Shown here: positions 33,119 through 42,887 of the stretch, piece by piece | Layout: each line of letters opens with the position of its first letter | How positions within the stretch are numbered: position 1 is the first letter of the stretch | From: Flavobacterium sp. LHD-80 | Lineage (GTDB): Bacteria > Bacteroidota > Bacteroidia > Flavobacteriales > Flavobacteriaceae | Direction: 5' to 3' | Assembly: GCF_030929605.1 (NCBI RefSeq) | Contig: NZ_JAVFVS010000001.1 | Span: 1 to 64,000, forward strand | Length of the DNA stretch: 64,000 nucleotides | Made by a program: the position numbers and the translations under genes | Notes under the pieces: generated by a model | Databases searched by the model: none | What the model was told of the DNA's origin: nothing | What the model saw: the letters and a program-made list of their open reading frames with translations, nothing else

Positions 33119-35581
33119 TTAATTTTGTTCATTATTAAAAAATTGATCAAGAGCACTTAAGTCTAAAATGTTCACGCTTCTAGCTTTACTACCTTCAAAA
33201 GGACCAACAATTCCGGCTGCTTCCAATTGATCAATCAATCGTCCGGCTCTGTTGTAGCCTAATTTTAATTTTCTTTGCAGTAATGAAGCAGAACCTTGCT
33301 GTGCATTGACAATAATCTCTGCAGCCTCTCTAAATAAGGTGTCTCTTTCGGAAATATCTATATCAAGATTGATGCCACTTTCTTCTCCAATGAACTCCGG
33401 AAGCAAATATGCCGTGGCATACGCTTTTTGTCCGCCAATAAAATCTGTAATTTTTTCAACTTCAGGAGTGTCAATAAATGCGCACTGTACACGCACAACA
33501 TCGTTTCCGTTTGTGTATAATAAATCTCCTCGTCCAATCAATTGATCAGCACCTTGAGTGTCCAAAATTGTTCTAGAGTCAATTTTTGAAGTTACTCTAA
33601 AGGCAATTCTGGCAGGGAAATTTGCTTTAATTAAACCTGTAATTACGTTTACAGAAGGTCTTTGTGTGGCAATAATTAAGTGAATACCAATAGCACGAGC
33701 AAGCTGAGCCAAACGAGCAATCGGAATTTCAACTTCTTTTCCGGCGGTCATAATCAAATCGGCGAACTCATCGACAACCAACACGATGTAAGGTAAAAAT
33801 CGATGACCGGCTTCTGGATTTAATTTTCTTGCTTTGAATTTATCATTGTATTCTTTAATGTTACGAACCATCGCATCTTTTAATAAAGAATAACGATTGT
33901 CCATTTCAGTACAAAGTGAATTTAAAGTATTGACAACTTTTGCATTATCTGTAATAATAGCGTCTTCCGTATCAGGAAGTTTGGCTAAATAATGTCTTTC
34001 AATTTTGTTAAAAAGCGTAAGTTCTACTTTTTTCGGGTCAACCAAAACAAATTTTACTTCTGCTGGATGTTTTTTGTATAAAAGAGAAGTCAAAACTGCA
34101 TTCAATCCAACCGATTTTCCTTGTCCAGTGGCACCTGCCATCAATAAGTGAGGCATTTTGGCTAAATCGACAACAAAAGTTTCGTTTGAAATTGTTTTTC
34201 CCAATGCAATTGGTAATTCCATTTCAGCTTCTTGGAACTTTGCAGCTCCAATAACACTTTTCATAGAAACCATCGTTGGGTTTTTGTTCGGAACCTCAAT
34301 ACCAATTGTTCCTTTTCCTGGAATTGGCGCAATAATACGAATTCCTAAAGCGGATAACGAAAGCGCAATATCATCTTCTAAACTTTTAATTTTAGAAATT
34401 CTGATTCCGGCTTCTGGTACAATTTCATATAAAGTTACCGATGGTCCAACGGTTGCTTTAATTTGCGCAATTTCAATTTTGTAGTTACGCAATGTATCTA
34501 CAATCTTGTTTTTATTTTCTTCTAATTCTTCTTGATTAATCGTGATTCCACCAGTCGAATATTCTTTTAATAAATCGATGGTTGGGAATTTATAGTTTGA
34601 AAGATCTAAAGTTGGGTCAAATAAACCAAAATCGGCAACTAGGCGAGAAGCCAGATTTTCTTCAATAATATCTTCTTCTTCTGCTTTTTCAATCACAAAT
34701 TCTTCAGTATGAACTGGAGTTGCAACAGTGGCAGGGTTGATGTTCATTTGGACTGGTTTTAAAACCGGATTTAAATCAATTTCTGATGAATTTGAAATAG
34801 TTGGTTTTAAAGCTTCTTTGTTAATTTCGAATTGAGAATCAACTGTTTTTAAGTGGATATTATCCAATTCAGGATCTTCTTCTTCCTCAATTGCAAATTC
34901 TTCTAAATTATAAGCACTTTCTGGCTGTTGTGGTTGTTGAACAGGTTTAATTGATTCTAATTCTGAGTTGAATTCTTTTTTAGTTGAATCAAAATAAGAC
35001 TGAATTTTTTCAGGCGATACTTTTATTTTGAAAATCAAATAAACAATTAATCCGAAAAGCAAGGTCAATAAAGTTCCTGTTTTTCCGATGTAATCCTGAA
35101 GAAAAAGGTTCAATTCATAGCCAATTGTTCCTCCTAATTCTGGCGCTGATGTCGCGAAAAAACCAAACAGAACAGAAACCACAATCATAGCAAATAAATC
35201 CCAAAACCAAGTATTTTTTAGTTTTTTGGTCGAAAGTTCCAACGCCAAAAACAATCCGGTAAGGAAAAATAAACGGACAAAAATAAAAGAAGCAATCCCG
35301 AAGCCTCTGTAAACAATAAGATCAGCAAGATAGGCACCGAATTTTCCGAGCCAGTTTTGTACTATTTCGTCTCGGTCTCCAAGACTGTTGATCGCGCTCT
35401 GGTCTGTCTGCCATTGTCCGTTCACATAAAACGAGATAAAGGCAACCAATAATGCGATTGAAAAAAGTATCAGAAGACAGCCCAAAACAAACTTTTGTTG
35501 TTTGGTTAACTTCCAAGACCTGATGCTCTCGACTTTTGATTCTGTTTTTTTGTCTGCAGTTTCTTTTTTTGTTTTTGCCAT
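33119..35581 (-). CDS. ftsK: FtsK/SpoIIIE DNA translocase
   Basis: An 820-residue septal DNA pump. Four transmembrane helices lie in the first about 190 residues, then an acidic linker (about 200-330), the RecA-like motor with Walker A GATGQGKS (residue about 475) and Walker B IVLVVDEFADL, and a C-terminal winged-helix gamma domain (GSASLLQRKLKLGYNRAGRLIDQLEAAGIVGP) that reads polar KOPS-type DNA. It clears chromosome ends from the division septum. The linker is short compared with that of E. coli. All main motifs are intact. Confidence 0.95.
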   Translation of the reverse strand: MAKTKKETADKKTESKVESIRSWKLTKQQKFVLGCLLILFSIALLVAFISFYVNGQWQTDQSAINSLGDRDEIVQNWLGKFGAYLADLIVYRGFGIASFIFVRLFFLTGLFLALELSTKKLKNTWFWDLFAMIVVSVLFGFFATSAPELGGTIGYELNLFLQDYIGKTGTLLTLLFGLIVYLIFKIKVSPEKIQSYFDSTKKEFNSELESIKPVQQPQQPESAYNLEEFAIEEEEDPELDNIHLKTVDSQFEINKEALKPTISNSSEIDLNPVLKPVQMNINPATVATPVHTEEFVIEKAEEEDIIEENLASRLVADFGLFDPTLDLSNYKFPTIDLLKEYSTGGITINQEELEENKNKIVDTLRNYKIEIAQIKATVGPSVTLYEIVPEAGIRISKIKSLEDDIALSLSALGIRIIAPIPGKGTIGIEVPNKNPTMVSMKSVIGAAKFQEAEMELPIALGKTISNETFVVDLAKMPHLLMAGATGQGKSVGLNAVLTSLLYKKHPAEVKFVLVDPKKVELTLFNKIERHYLAKLPDTEDAIITDNAKVVNTLNSLCTEMDNRYSLLKDAMVRNIKEYNDKFKARKLNPEAGHRFLPYIVLVVDEFADLIMTAGKEVEIPIARLAQLARAIGIHLIIATQRPSVNVITGLIKANFPARIAFRVTSKIDSRTILDTQGADQLIGRGDLLYTNGNDVVRVQCAFIDTPEVEKITDFIGGQKAYATAYLLPEFIGEESGINLDIDISERDTLFREAAEIIVNAQQGSASLLQRKLKLGYNRAGRLIDQLEAAGIVGPFEGSKARSVNILDLSALDQFFNNEQN

Positions 35582-35594
35582 TCTTGCGTTCCGC

Positions 35595-35969
35595 CTATAT
35601 AAATTTTGGGATATAAATAATTAAGCCAATTGCTATTGCAGTCATTGCGGCAAAAAATACCGCTCCGGCAGCAATATCTTTAATAAACCCGATTCGTCTG
35701 CTGTAATCAGGATGAATAAAATCAGCAATTTTTTCAACTGCTGTGTTCAATCCTTCAACACTTAAAACTAAGCCAATTGCCAATGTTTGGCAAAGCCATT
35801 CGGTTTGTGAAATATGAAAATAAAACCCAGCAATAGTCATGATAATTCCCAAAGAGAATTGAACCATAATGCTGTGTTCTGTTTTAATTAATTTTACAGC
35901 CCCGTTAAAAGCATACGTCATGCTTTTTAACCGGCCTGTAACAAATGTATTATCTTTTTGAAACTCCAT
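35595..35969 (-). CDS. dgkA: diacylglycerol kinase family protein
   Basis: A 124-residue integral membrane kinase of the DgkA/undecaprenol kinase family. It has the family motif EGLNTAVEKIADFI (about residues 75-88, with the catalytic Glu and Asn) and three predicted transmembrane helices. It phosphorylates diacylglycerol or undecaprenol, and in this group the latter is quite possible. It is 13 bp upstream of ftsK on the same strand. Confidence 0.88.
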   Translation of the reverse strand: MEFQKDNTFVTGRLKSMTYAFNGAVKLIKTEHSIMVQFSLGIIMTIAGFYFHISQTEWLCQTLAIGLVLSVEGLNTAVEKIADFIHPDYSRRIGFIKDIAAGAVFFAAMTAIAIGLIIYIPKFI

Positions 35970-35982
35970 TTAAAGGAAAATA

Positions 35983-36480
35983 TTATAGTACTGCTAAAGC
36001 CGCTTCGTAATTTGGTTCGTTTGCAATTTCTGCAACTTGTTCTGTATGAGTGATTGTTCCGTCAGCGTCAACAACAATAATTGCTCTTGAGTGTAAACCA
36101 GCTAAAGGTCCGTCAACAATTTCTAAACCGTTTGCTTTACCAAAACTTCCTTCTTGAAAATCAGATAAATTAACTACATTTTCTAAACCTTCAGCACCAC
36201 AAAAACGTTTTTGAGCGAAAGGTAAATCTCTAGAAATACATAAAACAGTAGTATTCTCTAATCCGCTTGCACTTGCGTTGAATTTTCTAACAGATGTTGC
36301 GCAAGTTCCTGTGTCAACACTTGGGAAAATGTTTAAAACTAATTTTTTGCCAGCGAAAGTACTTAATGAAGCAACTGATAAATCGTTTTGTACTAATTTG
36401 AAGTCAGCAAGTTTTGAACCAACTGCTGGTAATTCGCCTGATGTATGAACTGGATTTCCTCCTAAAGTTATTGAAGCCAT
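35983..36480 (-). CDS. tpx: thiol peroxidase
   Basis: A 165-residue atypical 2-Cys peroxiredoxin of the Tpx family that reduces hydrogen and alkyl peroxides, using thioredoxin. The catalytic site is [16 protein letters not shown] (peroxidatic Cys at about 60), and the resolving Cys lies in [11 protein letters not shown] at about 94. The N-terminal [15 protein letters not shown] is typical. It is 13 bp before dgkA; other redox genes follow at 37.3-38.8 kb. Confidence 0.93.
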   Translation of the reverse strand: MASITLGGNPVHTSGELPAVGSKLADFKLVQNDLSVASLSTFAGKKLVLNIFPSVDTGTCATSVRKFNASASGLENTTVLCISRDLPFAQKRFCGAEGLENVVNLSDFQEGSFGKANGLEIVDGPLAGLHSRAIIVVDADGTITHTEQVAEIANEPNYEAALAVL

Positions 36481-36718
36481 GATTTTTGTTTAAATTAATG
36501 AGGTTCAAAAGTAAGGATTAATATTTGAATCTAAAAGTATTTGTTATGGGTTTAAGGAGAGATTAAGGTTGGTTTTTGGATGGCCACGAATTCACGAATT
36601 TATCTCATAATTTTAGATTTTAGAATGTAGATTTTAGATTTGCTTCATGTTTGTCATGCTGAGCAAAGTTGAATTCTCGGGAGGGACCTTTGTAGGTTGC
36701 TCTGTGATGTATATTTTA

Positions 36719-36842
36719 ATTGCCTCCAGCTTTAGCTGGAGGTTTGGTAGATGAATATAAGGGCTTTAGCCGAACTTACGCGTTTGGCTAAAGCCTTCTT
36801 CGATAATTATTTGTATACCTCCAGCTAAAGCTGGAGGCAATT
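36719..36842. repeat. nested hairpin repeat, CCTCCAGC type
   Basis: Outer arms are both self-complementary (CCTCCAGCTTTAGCTGGAGG and its partner with AAA) and also pair with each other across about 75 bp. An inner pair GGGCTTTAGCC/GGCTAAAGCC sits between them. It codes for nothing and looks like a dispersed intergenic element of the genus. Confidence 0.7.
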
Positions 36843-36899
36843 ATTTTTTTTTATTTTGTAGATAGGCTAGAATAAAAAAAAACATTTATTGAAACCGTT

Positions 36900-37020
36900 T
36901 GCCCGCGAGAGGGATAGAAGCAAGCTACCGAAGTAGCGCGGATAGCCCGACAGCATCCCGATAAAAGGGCGGATATACGCAAAGTGAGTTAGCCCTTTTA
37001 TCGGGATGTTGTCTCGCCCA
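36900..37020. repeat. hairpin repeat with 17-bp arms
   Basis: Arms CATCCCGATAAAAGGGC (36954-36970) and its complement (36992-37008) are preceded by a GAGGGATAGAAGC...GGATAGCCCG context that resembles the repeats at 47665 and 58945. The apparent reading frame through it is not a gene. Confidence 0.6.
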
Positions 37021-37051
37021 AATTAATTTAGATTTTAGATTTGCTTCACGC

Positions 37052-37180
37052 TTGTCAGGCTGAGCGTCCCGAGGCTTCGGGAGAAGCCCGCGCAAGTAGC
37101 TCCACAATCTAAATTGATAATCTTTGTCGATTTGCTTTGCGTGGGCTTCTCCCGAAGCCTCGGGACGCTCAGCCTGACAA
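37052..37180. repeat. long inverted repeat, AATCTTTGTCGA-core family, copy 1
   Basis: Two arms of about 43 bp (containing GCGTCCCGAGGCTTCGGGAG) flank a central part with AAGTAGCTCC and AATCTTTGTCGA. The same central words occur at 52825-52933 and 57515-57618 with different arm sequences. Confidence 0.75.
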
Positions 37181-37290
37181 AGATGGCCTGAAAACTGCGA
37201 CTGAATACTGTAAACTAAAAAAAAGCGCCTATAAAATAGAAACGCTTTCTCAGTCTTGTTTTTTGTTTTTTATTTGAAAAAGAGGCCGAT

Positions 37291-37548
37291 TTATTTATCG
37301 ATTGAACCTAAAACACGTTTCATGAACGTATTTAAAGCTTCTTTTTTATCTGTTCCTTGCGCTACAAGTTTTTGTACTTCAAGTGCGCCGTACATGTTCG
37401 AAATCAATTCGCCGATAACGTCTAATTCTTCATCTTTAAGAGAAGGAATTTCAGTCATAGCTTCTAGAACTTCGATCGTTTCGATGATATAATCCTGATC
37501 GTTTTCTTCGATGAATTGTGTTAAATGCTTTATTACTGGTAATTTCAT
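37291..37548 (-). CDS. DUF6952-like small protein
   Basis: An 85-residue acidic helical protein of a family restricted to Bacteroidota, probably DUF6952. It starts MKLPVIKHLTQFIEENDQDYI, has a long amphipathic middle (ETIEVLEAMTEIPSLKDEELDVIGELISNMYGAL-like) and ends FMKRVLGSIDK. Function unknown. Genes of this family usually sit next to a thioredoxin and a peroxiredoxin, as here, which suggests a link to peroxide defence. Confidence 0.8.
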   Translation of the reverse strand: MKLPVIKHLTQFIEENDQDYIIETIEVLEAMTEIPSLKDEELDVIGELISNMYGALEVQKLVAQGTDKKEALNTFMKRVLGSIDK

Positions 37549-37658
37549 AATTTAGACTTCTTAGATTTTTAGACATTCTTAGACTTCTTAGACCTTTTCA
37601 AAGTTTGTAGACAGCATCTAAGAAGTCTAAAAATCTAAGCCAGTCTAACGATCTAAAT

Positions 37659-37967
37659 TTAAGCAATAGCGTTTACAAGATCGATTAAAACTTCTTGTTT
37701 GTTAGTTTGCGTTTCGCCAACTAATTGTCCGTTTACGAAAGTTGCGAATGTTGGCAAATTGCTCACATTAGCTAATTTTCTTGATTCTGGAGAATTTTCT
37801 GCATCAACCAAAACAAAAGTGATAGCTTCATTTTCTGTTGCTAATTTTTTGAATTTTGGTTTCATAATACGGCAATTTCCACACCATGAAGCTGAATATT
37901 GTACTACTACTTTTTCGTTTTTAGCAACTAAATCTGCTAACGTATCTTCGTTTAAGTCGATTAACAT
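37659..37967 (-). CDS. thioredoxin-family protein
   Basis: A 102-residue single-domain thioredoxin with an unusual active site WCGNC (residues about 28-32) in place of WCGPC, which changes its redox potential. The cis-Pro motif NLPTF is near residue 78. No signal peptide, so cytosolic. It lies between the peroxiredoxin and the DUF6952-like gene and is the likely electron donor to that peroxiredoxin. Confidence 0.9.
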   Translation of the reverse strand: MLIDLNEDTLADLVAKNEKVVVQYSASWCGNCRIMKPKFKKLATENEAITFVLVDAENSPESRKLANVSNLPTFATFVNGQLVGETQTNKQEVLIDLVNAIA

Positions 37968-38194
37968 TTGTTTGTTTTTTAAGGTTCAAAGTGGCAAAGA
38001 GACAAAGGGACAAAGTTTTTGGAACTTCATAAAATGTCACAACTAAAAAGATTTGTTGTTCAAACTTTACCGTATGTTTTTAAGAAATATTGAAGTAGCA
38101 AAGGTTCAAGAGTATAAAGTTTTAAAACTTTGTAGATAGCAACAAAATACCTTTGTCACTTTGTAACTCTGAACCTTTGTACCTTTATAAAAAA

Positions 38195-38833
38195 TTAGTT
38201 AGCGCTTAAGTATTCAGCAGTACTTAATCTGTCAGCAGACATTGCTTCTTTACCAGCTTCCCAGTTTGCAGGACAAACTTCACCTTTAGTTTGGATGTGT
38301 GTGTAAGCGTCAACCATTCTTAAGTATTCGTTTACGTTACGTCCTAATGGCATATCGTTTACACTTTCGTGGAAGATTTTTCCACTTTCGTCAATTAGGT
38401 AAGTAGCTCTGAAAGTTACATTTGAACCTTCGATGATAACTGAATCCGTTTCTTCGCTGTATTCTGTAGAATCGATATCTAAAATTCCTAAAATGTTAGA
38501 TAAGTTACGGTTTGTATCCGCTAAGATTGGGTAAGTTACACCTTCAATTCCACCATTGTTTTTTGGTGTGTTTAACCAAGCAAAGTGAACTTCGTTAGTA
38601 TCGCAAGAAGCACCAATTACGATAGTATTTCTTTTTTCGAATTCTGGTAATGCAGCTTGAAAGGCGTGTAATTCAGTTGGGCAAACAAAAGTAAAATCTT
38701 TTGGGTACCAGAACAATAATACTTTTTTGTTGTTGTTTACTGCTTCTTCAAAAATGTTGATTTTTAAATTATCACCCATTTCTGAGATAGCATCTACTGC
38801 AATACTTGGGAATTTTTTTCCTACTAAAGACAT
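38195..38833 (-). CDS. 2-Cys peroxiredoxin (AhpC/Prx1 type)
   Basis: A 212-residue typical 2-Cys peroxiredoxin. The peroxidatic Cys is in PKDFTFVCPTELHAF (about residue 51) and the resolving Cys is in GEVCPANW near residue 170. It reduces peroxides with electrons from thioredoxin. The late YLIDESGKIFHESVNDMPLGRNVNEYLR is typical of the family. The gene forms a redox cluster with thioredoxin and the DUF6952-like protein. Confidence 0.93.
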   Translation of the reverse strand: MSLVGKKFPSIAVDAISEMGDNLKINIFEEAVNNNKKVLLFWYPKDFTFVCPTELHAFQAALPEFEKRNTIVIGASCDTNEVHFAWLNTPKNNGGIEGVTYPILADTNRNLSNILGILDIDSTEYSEETDSVIIEGSNVTFRATYLIDESGKIFHESVNDMPLGRNVNEYLRMVDAYTHIQTKGEVCPANWEAGKEAMSADRLSTAEYLSAN

Positions 38834-38958
38834 ATTTTTCGTTTTACGTTAAAAATTTATTTCTGGTGCAAAAGTAGGGTATAAGTACAGGCACTTACAA
38901 TAAGATGTGATTATAAAAATTTATAAGTTGATAAATTTTGACTATTTTATGCTTTAAC

Positions 38959-40572
38959 TTATTGGATATCAATATTTACTGGAAGAATTCCGTTTGAAGA
39001 AATTTTTTCTAAAAATTGAATTCCCGCAGTTTTTTGAAATTCCTCAAAATTCTGATAAGCCTGAATTAATCCTGAAGCCTTTTTAAGATCCGGAATAATT
39101 GGCAAAACGTATGGATTTCCGAAAACGTACACGATACATTTTTTCGTTTGAAGTAAACTTGAAAGCAGTTCTAAAACTTCATCATCAATTTCGAAATTAT
39201 TCATTGGTTTTGCCTTTGGAACAAACAATGAAATGATAATGGTTTCGAAATTTTCTAATTCTTTTTTGATGGATGAAATATCCGAAATTTCTAGATTTTC
39301 AAAAGCAAATTCTGGAGAAGTTAGTTTTGAATTTAAAGTTTTAAAGAAAGTGTTTTCGGTATTTTTATATAAACTCAGTTTGGCAAGTTTGTTGTTTTTT
39401 TGCGCTTCAAAAGCTAATTCTGAATTTGAATTGTCAATGATTGTAGTAATAGCATTTTGAGCAATTTGCAGATTTAATTCTGATGCTTTTTTGAAATCTA
39501 ATTCGCCCGAAGCAGCGGTATTTCCGGAAAGAATTCCAGCTTTTTCTTTCGCTTTCATGATTCGGTTAAAGCTTTCTTCGATGCGTTCTGGCGATGCATT
39601 TTTCAGAATTTCTTCAATTCCTTCTGGAACATTTTCGGCGAAACATAAAACATCATTTCCGGCATTGAAAGCTTCCCATTCTAAATGACCTTTGGTTTCG
39701 TATAATTTAGAAACGCTATGCATATTTAAAGCATCAGAAATCACCAAACCATCATAACCTAATTTGTCACGCAATAAATCCTGAATAACTGCTTTTGATA
39801 AAGTTGCCGATGTATCTTTTCCGTCATTTAAACTTGGAACAGCCAAATGTCCAATCATAATCGAATCGACATTATTTTCAATTCCTTTAATGAACGGATA
39901 TAATTCGTTTTCTAATAATTCTTCTAAAGTTTCCTTTAAAACTGGCAATCCTAAATGCGAATCGACATTCGTATTTCCGTGTCCAGGAAAATGTTTCAGA
40001 CAACCTAAAACGCCAACTTCCGACATTCCTTTTAAATATTCAACTGAAAAAGCGGAAACTTTTTCTTTGTTTTCGCCAAAAGAACGATAGCCAATCACGG
40101 GATTATTTGGATTATTGTTGATGTCTGCCAAAGGCGATAAATTATACTGAATTCCGGCTGCTTTTAAATCCAATCCAATTTGTTTTCCAACTTCGTAAAT
40201 CAAACTAGCTTTGTTTTCAGGCAAAGCGCCAAGTGTAATCGCATATGGATATTGAGGTGTTTTTTCGATACGCATTGCCAATCCCCATTCTGCATCAATA
40301 CTGATTAAAAGTGGGGTAGAAGCGGCTTTTTGGTAACGAGCAACTAATGCTTTAATTTTTTCGTAGCTGTCATCATTAAAAACAACTTTTTTCTTGCTTT
40401 CATAATTGGTTGCAGCGCTCGCACGGCTGTGAAAAAAGGTCAGTCCGCCAATGTTGTGTTCTTTTATCAAACGTTCGGTTTCCTGAATATTTTCTTCGGT
40501 ATCATTTATAAAAACAGCAGGAAAAAAGAATTGTCCCACTTTTTGTCGTAATGCTTCGGCAGTAATTTTCAT
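38959..40572 (-). CDS. NagZ-like beta-N-acetylhexosaminidase (GH3)
   Basis: A 537-residue glycoside hydrolase family 3 enzyme with a complete TIM-barrel: LLISIDAEWGLAMR, CLKHFPGHGNTNVDSHLGLP (the NagZ His-Asp loop) and GLVISDALNMHSV, whose Asp is the nucleophile. A second, Rossmann-like domain follows from about residue 360. NagZ removes GlcNAc from muropeptides during wall recycling. No signal peptide, so it acts in the cytoplasm. Neighbours AmpG-like permease and AnmK fit this pathway. Confidence 0.9.
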   Translation of the reverse strand: MKITAEALRQKVGQFFFPAVFINDTEENIQETERLIKEHNIGGLTFFHSRASAATNYESKKKVVFNDDSYEKIKALVARYQKAASTPLLISIDAEWGLAMRIEKTPQYPYAITLGALPENKASLIYEVGKQIGLDLKAAGIQYNLSPLADINNNPNNPVIGYRSFGENKEKVSAFSVEYLKGMSEVGVLGCLKHFPGHGNTNVDSHLGLPVLKETLEELLENELYPFIKGIENNVDSIMIGHLAVPSLNDGKDTSATLSKAVIQDLLRDKLGYDGLVISDALNMHSVSKLYETKGHLEWEAFNAGNDVLCFAENVPEGIEEILKNASPERIEESFNRIMKAKEKAGILSGNTAASGELDFKKASELNLQIAQNAITTIIDNSNSELAFEAQKNNKLAKLSLYKNTENTFFKTLNSKLTSPEFAFENLEISDISSIKKELENFETIIISLFVPKAKPMNNFEIDDEVLELLSSLLQTKKCIVYVFGNPYVLPIIPDLKKASGLIQAYQNFEEFQKTAGIQFLEKISSNGILPVNIDIQ

Positions 40573-40574
40573 TA

Positions 40575-41021
40575 TTATAAAGTCTTTTTCATGCAGACGC
40601 TATTATCCATTTCTTCATAAGGCGGATAATTTGGAATGATGGTATAATTTAATTTTTGATATAAGTTGATGGCTTCCGGCTGATTTTTGCCAGTTTCCAA
40701 AATAGTATAAGTATAACCTACTTCTTTTGCCCAGATTTCTAATTCGGCTAAAACTTTTGATGCAATTCCTTTATTACGAAAATCTGGATGAACATACATT
40801 CGTTTGATTTCAGTTTTGTCGCTTTCTTTTTCGCGAAAAGCGCCACAGCCAACTGGAATGTTATTTTCGTAATAAACAACGGCATGTTTTATTTTATCGG
40901 TTTTATTAAACTGATTGTAAAAAGCATGATCATCTCCATCTCTAATTGCTAAATCTTTATCTAACAAAGCAACGAGATTTATAAAATCAATATCGTCTGA
41001 ATTGGTTCGTTTTATGCTCAT
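40575..41021 (-). CDS. GNAT-family N-acetyltransferase
   Basis: A 148-residue GNAT enzyme that would transfer acetyl from acetyl-CoA to an amine. The acetyl-CoA motif is IKRMYVHPDFRNKGIASKVLAELE (about residues 74-97), and a late LETGKNQPEAINLYQKLNY stretch is typical. Substrate unknown. It begins 2 bp beyond the stop-proximal end of the NagZ gene and is probably cotranscribed with it. Confidence 0.88.
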   Translation of the reverse strand: MSIKRTNSDDIDFINLVALLDKDLAIRDGDDHAFYNQFNKTDKIKHAVVYYENNIPVGCGAFREKESDKTEIKRMYVHPDFRNKGIASKVLAELEIWAKEVGYTYTILETGKNQPEAINLYQKLNYTIIPNYPPYEEMDNSVCMKKTL

Positions 41022-41203
41022 GATTTAGAATACTTAGATTAGTATCGTTTAATTTTTCAACACATAGAAACATAGTATTTAGTTCTTGGGAAATGCGTTT
41101 CACTTTTTTAAATACACATAGCTATGTGTTGAGAAATGAGTTTCTCTTTTTTGTTCTTTTCACACAAAAAAAATCTATGTTTCTATGTGTTAAAAAAAAT
41201 GTA

Positions 41204-41545
41204 TTATTTCAGTTTTGCTTTCTTTTGTTTAGCCAATTGTTTTTTTGTTTCAATTGCCTTTTCCAATCGGTTTTTAAAACGGAAAAGTTTTGGCAATCCT
41301 TCTAATCGATCTACGAGTGTGATTTCTTCATAAACCAAAATGGCTTTTTCTAAAACCCTGATTTCGTTTTCAAGATCAAGTTGATTTTTGTAGATCGTAG
41401 CTAAACGATCATAAGGATGATTTCCTTTAAAGCTTTCCGCGACATTTTCCTCATACAATTCAATTGCTTTTTCAAGATTTCCATTTTTTTCGAACTCAGC
41501 TCCTTTCAAGTTGCGTTCGGCCTGCAAATTTTCATTGATTTCCAT
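41204..41545 (-). CDS. small TPR-like protein
   Basis: A helical, charged protein. From the ATG at 41545 it reads MEINENLQAERNLKGAEFEK, then NLEKAIELYEENVAESFKGN and YDRLATIYKNQLDLENEIRVLEKAI, which fit two tetratricopeptide-type helix pairs; the lysine-rich tail may be disordered. The frame is open up to 41593, but that would overlap the MFS gene by 26 bp, so I prefer the internal start. It may act as a protein-binding adaptor. Function unknown. Confidence 0.65.
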   Translation of the reverse strand: MEINENLQAERNLKGAEFEKNGNLEKAIELYEENVAESFKGNHPYDRLATIYKNQLDLENEIRVLEKAILVYEEITLVDRLEGLPKLFRFKNRLEKAIETKKQLAKQKKAKLK

Positions 41546-41567
41546 AGGTAAAAGTTTGATTTGGGGT

Positions 41568-42887
41568 TTAAACTTCTTCTGATTTTTTCCCAAAATCTTT
41601 CGGGAAAATTAAAAAACGTGATAAAATAAGACCTGGAATTGTAGCTAATAAAACCCAAATAAAGAAGTTTTGATAGCCTAAATATTGTTGTATAAAACCG
41701 CTTAACATTCCCGGAAGCATCATTCCTAATGCCATAAAACCGGTTGCAAGTGCATAGTGTGCTGTTTTTGATTCTCCTTCGGCAACGTGAATTAAAAACA
41801 TCATGAAACCAGTAAATCCAAAACCATAACCAAATTGTTCTAAAACAACTGTAATACAAGTATAAAGATTTAATGGCGAATTTATTTCGAAAAAATATAA
41901 ATTTAAATGAAGATGAAATAGTTCCTCTGGCTGAAAATGAGCTAAACCAATAAAACCAAGTATTGGTAGATGCATTGCTAAAAACATTGGAAACATCCAT
42001 TTAGTAAGTCCATGTTTAGAAATTGCAATTCCTCCTAAAATTCCTCCAATTGTTAGAGCAAGAATTCCTAATGTTCCATAAATAATTCCAACGGCTTCAG
42101 TGTCTAATCCCATTCCTCCTAATTCTTTGTTATCAAGTAAAAAAGGACTTAGCATTTTTAGCAATTGTGATTCTCCTAGTCGGAAAACCAAAATAAAAGC
42201 CAAAATCAATCCGATTTGTTTTTTCTGGAAGAAACTGATAAATATGGTTCCGAAGTTTTGGCGAGCTGTTTCTTTGTTGCTTTCTACAGCATTGATTTCG
42301 TTTTTTGGAGTAAAAATAAAATTGTAAGCTGTTATGAAAGTCATTAATAAACCAACACAAATCATAGTATACGACCAAGCCTTTGTGTTGTCACCATATT
42401 TGTGTTCTAAATATCCAGCAAAAAGTACCACTAATCCATTTCCGGCAAGCATCGAAAGTCTATAAAAAGTACTTCTGATTCCTATAAAGAAAGATTGTTT
42501 ATCTTCTGGCAAAACCAATAAATAGAAACCATCGGTCGCAATATCATTTGAAGCAGAAGCAAAAGCGGCTACCCAAAATATCGCTAAAGACATCATGAAA
42601 AATCCGTTTGTTGGAATTGCTAATCCAACTAATAAAAAGGCAATCGAGATTAATAACTGCATCGATAAAAACCATTTTCTTTTGGTTCCGACTAATTCAA
42701 TAAGCGGACTCCAAAGCGGTTTTACTACCCAAGGAAGATATAATAAACTGGTATAAATACCAATGTCTTCATTTGAAATTCCTAGATTTTTGTACATAAT
42801 TACCGAAACCGAAATAATTATGGCATAAGGTAATCCAGAAGCAAAGTTTAGAAACGGAATCCAGAACCAAGGTTTATCTATTTTCAT
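41568..42887 (-). CDS. AmpG-like MFS permease
   Basis: A 439-residue, 12-helix major facilitator of the AmpG/PAT type. Family signs are WFWIPFLNFASGLPYAI at the start and DIGIYTSLLYLPWVVKPLWSPLIE, with the ASNDIATDGFYL helix near residue 110. AmpG imports GlcNAc-anhydroMurNAc peptides. Together with NagZ, GHL10 hydrolase and AnmK this is a peptidoglycan-recycling cluster. It overlaps the next upstream gene (42874) by 14 bp. Confidence 0.85.
   Translation of the reverse strand: MKIDKPWFWIPFLNFASGLPYAIIISVSVIMYKNLGISNEDIGIYTSLLYLPWVVKPLWSPLIELVGTKRKWFLSMQLLISIAFLLVGLAIPTNGFFMMSLAIFWVAAFASASNDIATDGFYLLVLPEDKQSFFIGIRSTFYRLSMLAGNGLVVLFAGYLEHKYGDNTKAWSYTMICVGLLMTFITAYNFIFTPKNEINAVESNKETARQNFGTIFISFFQKKQIGLILAFILVFRLGESQLLKMLSPFLLDNKELGGMGLDTEAVGIIYGTLGILALTIGGILGGIAISKHGLTKWMFPMFLAMHLPILGFIGLAHFQPEELFHLHLNLYFFEINSPLNLYTCITVVLEQFGYGFGFTGFMMFLIHVAEGESKTAHYALATGFMALGMMLPGMLSGFIQQYLGYQNFFIWVLLATIPGLILSRFLIFPKDFGKKSEEV

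Noticed and set aside
36925..37107. 60-residue minus-strand frame in the 36.5-37.2 kb spacer
   Set aside because: It consists almost entirely of two hairpin repeats and has no protein-like pattern.
41093..41333. Two Phe-rich plus-strand frames between the GNAT and TPR-like genes
   Set aside because: Low-complexity translation of T-rich repeats, overlapping a better gene on the other strand.
41506..42000. 164-residue minus-strand frame inside the AmpG-like gene
   Set aside because: It is a shadow frame with Ser/Phe/Tyr-rich composition; the overlapping 12-helix permease frame is clearly the real one.
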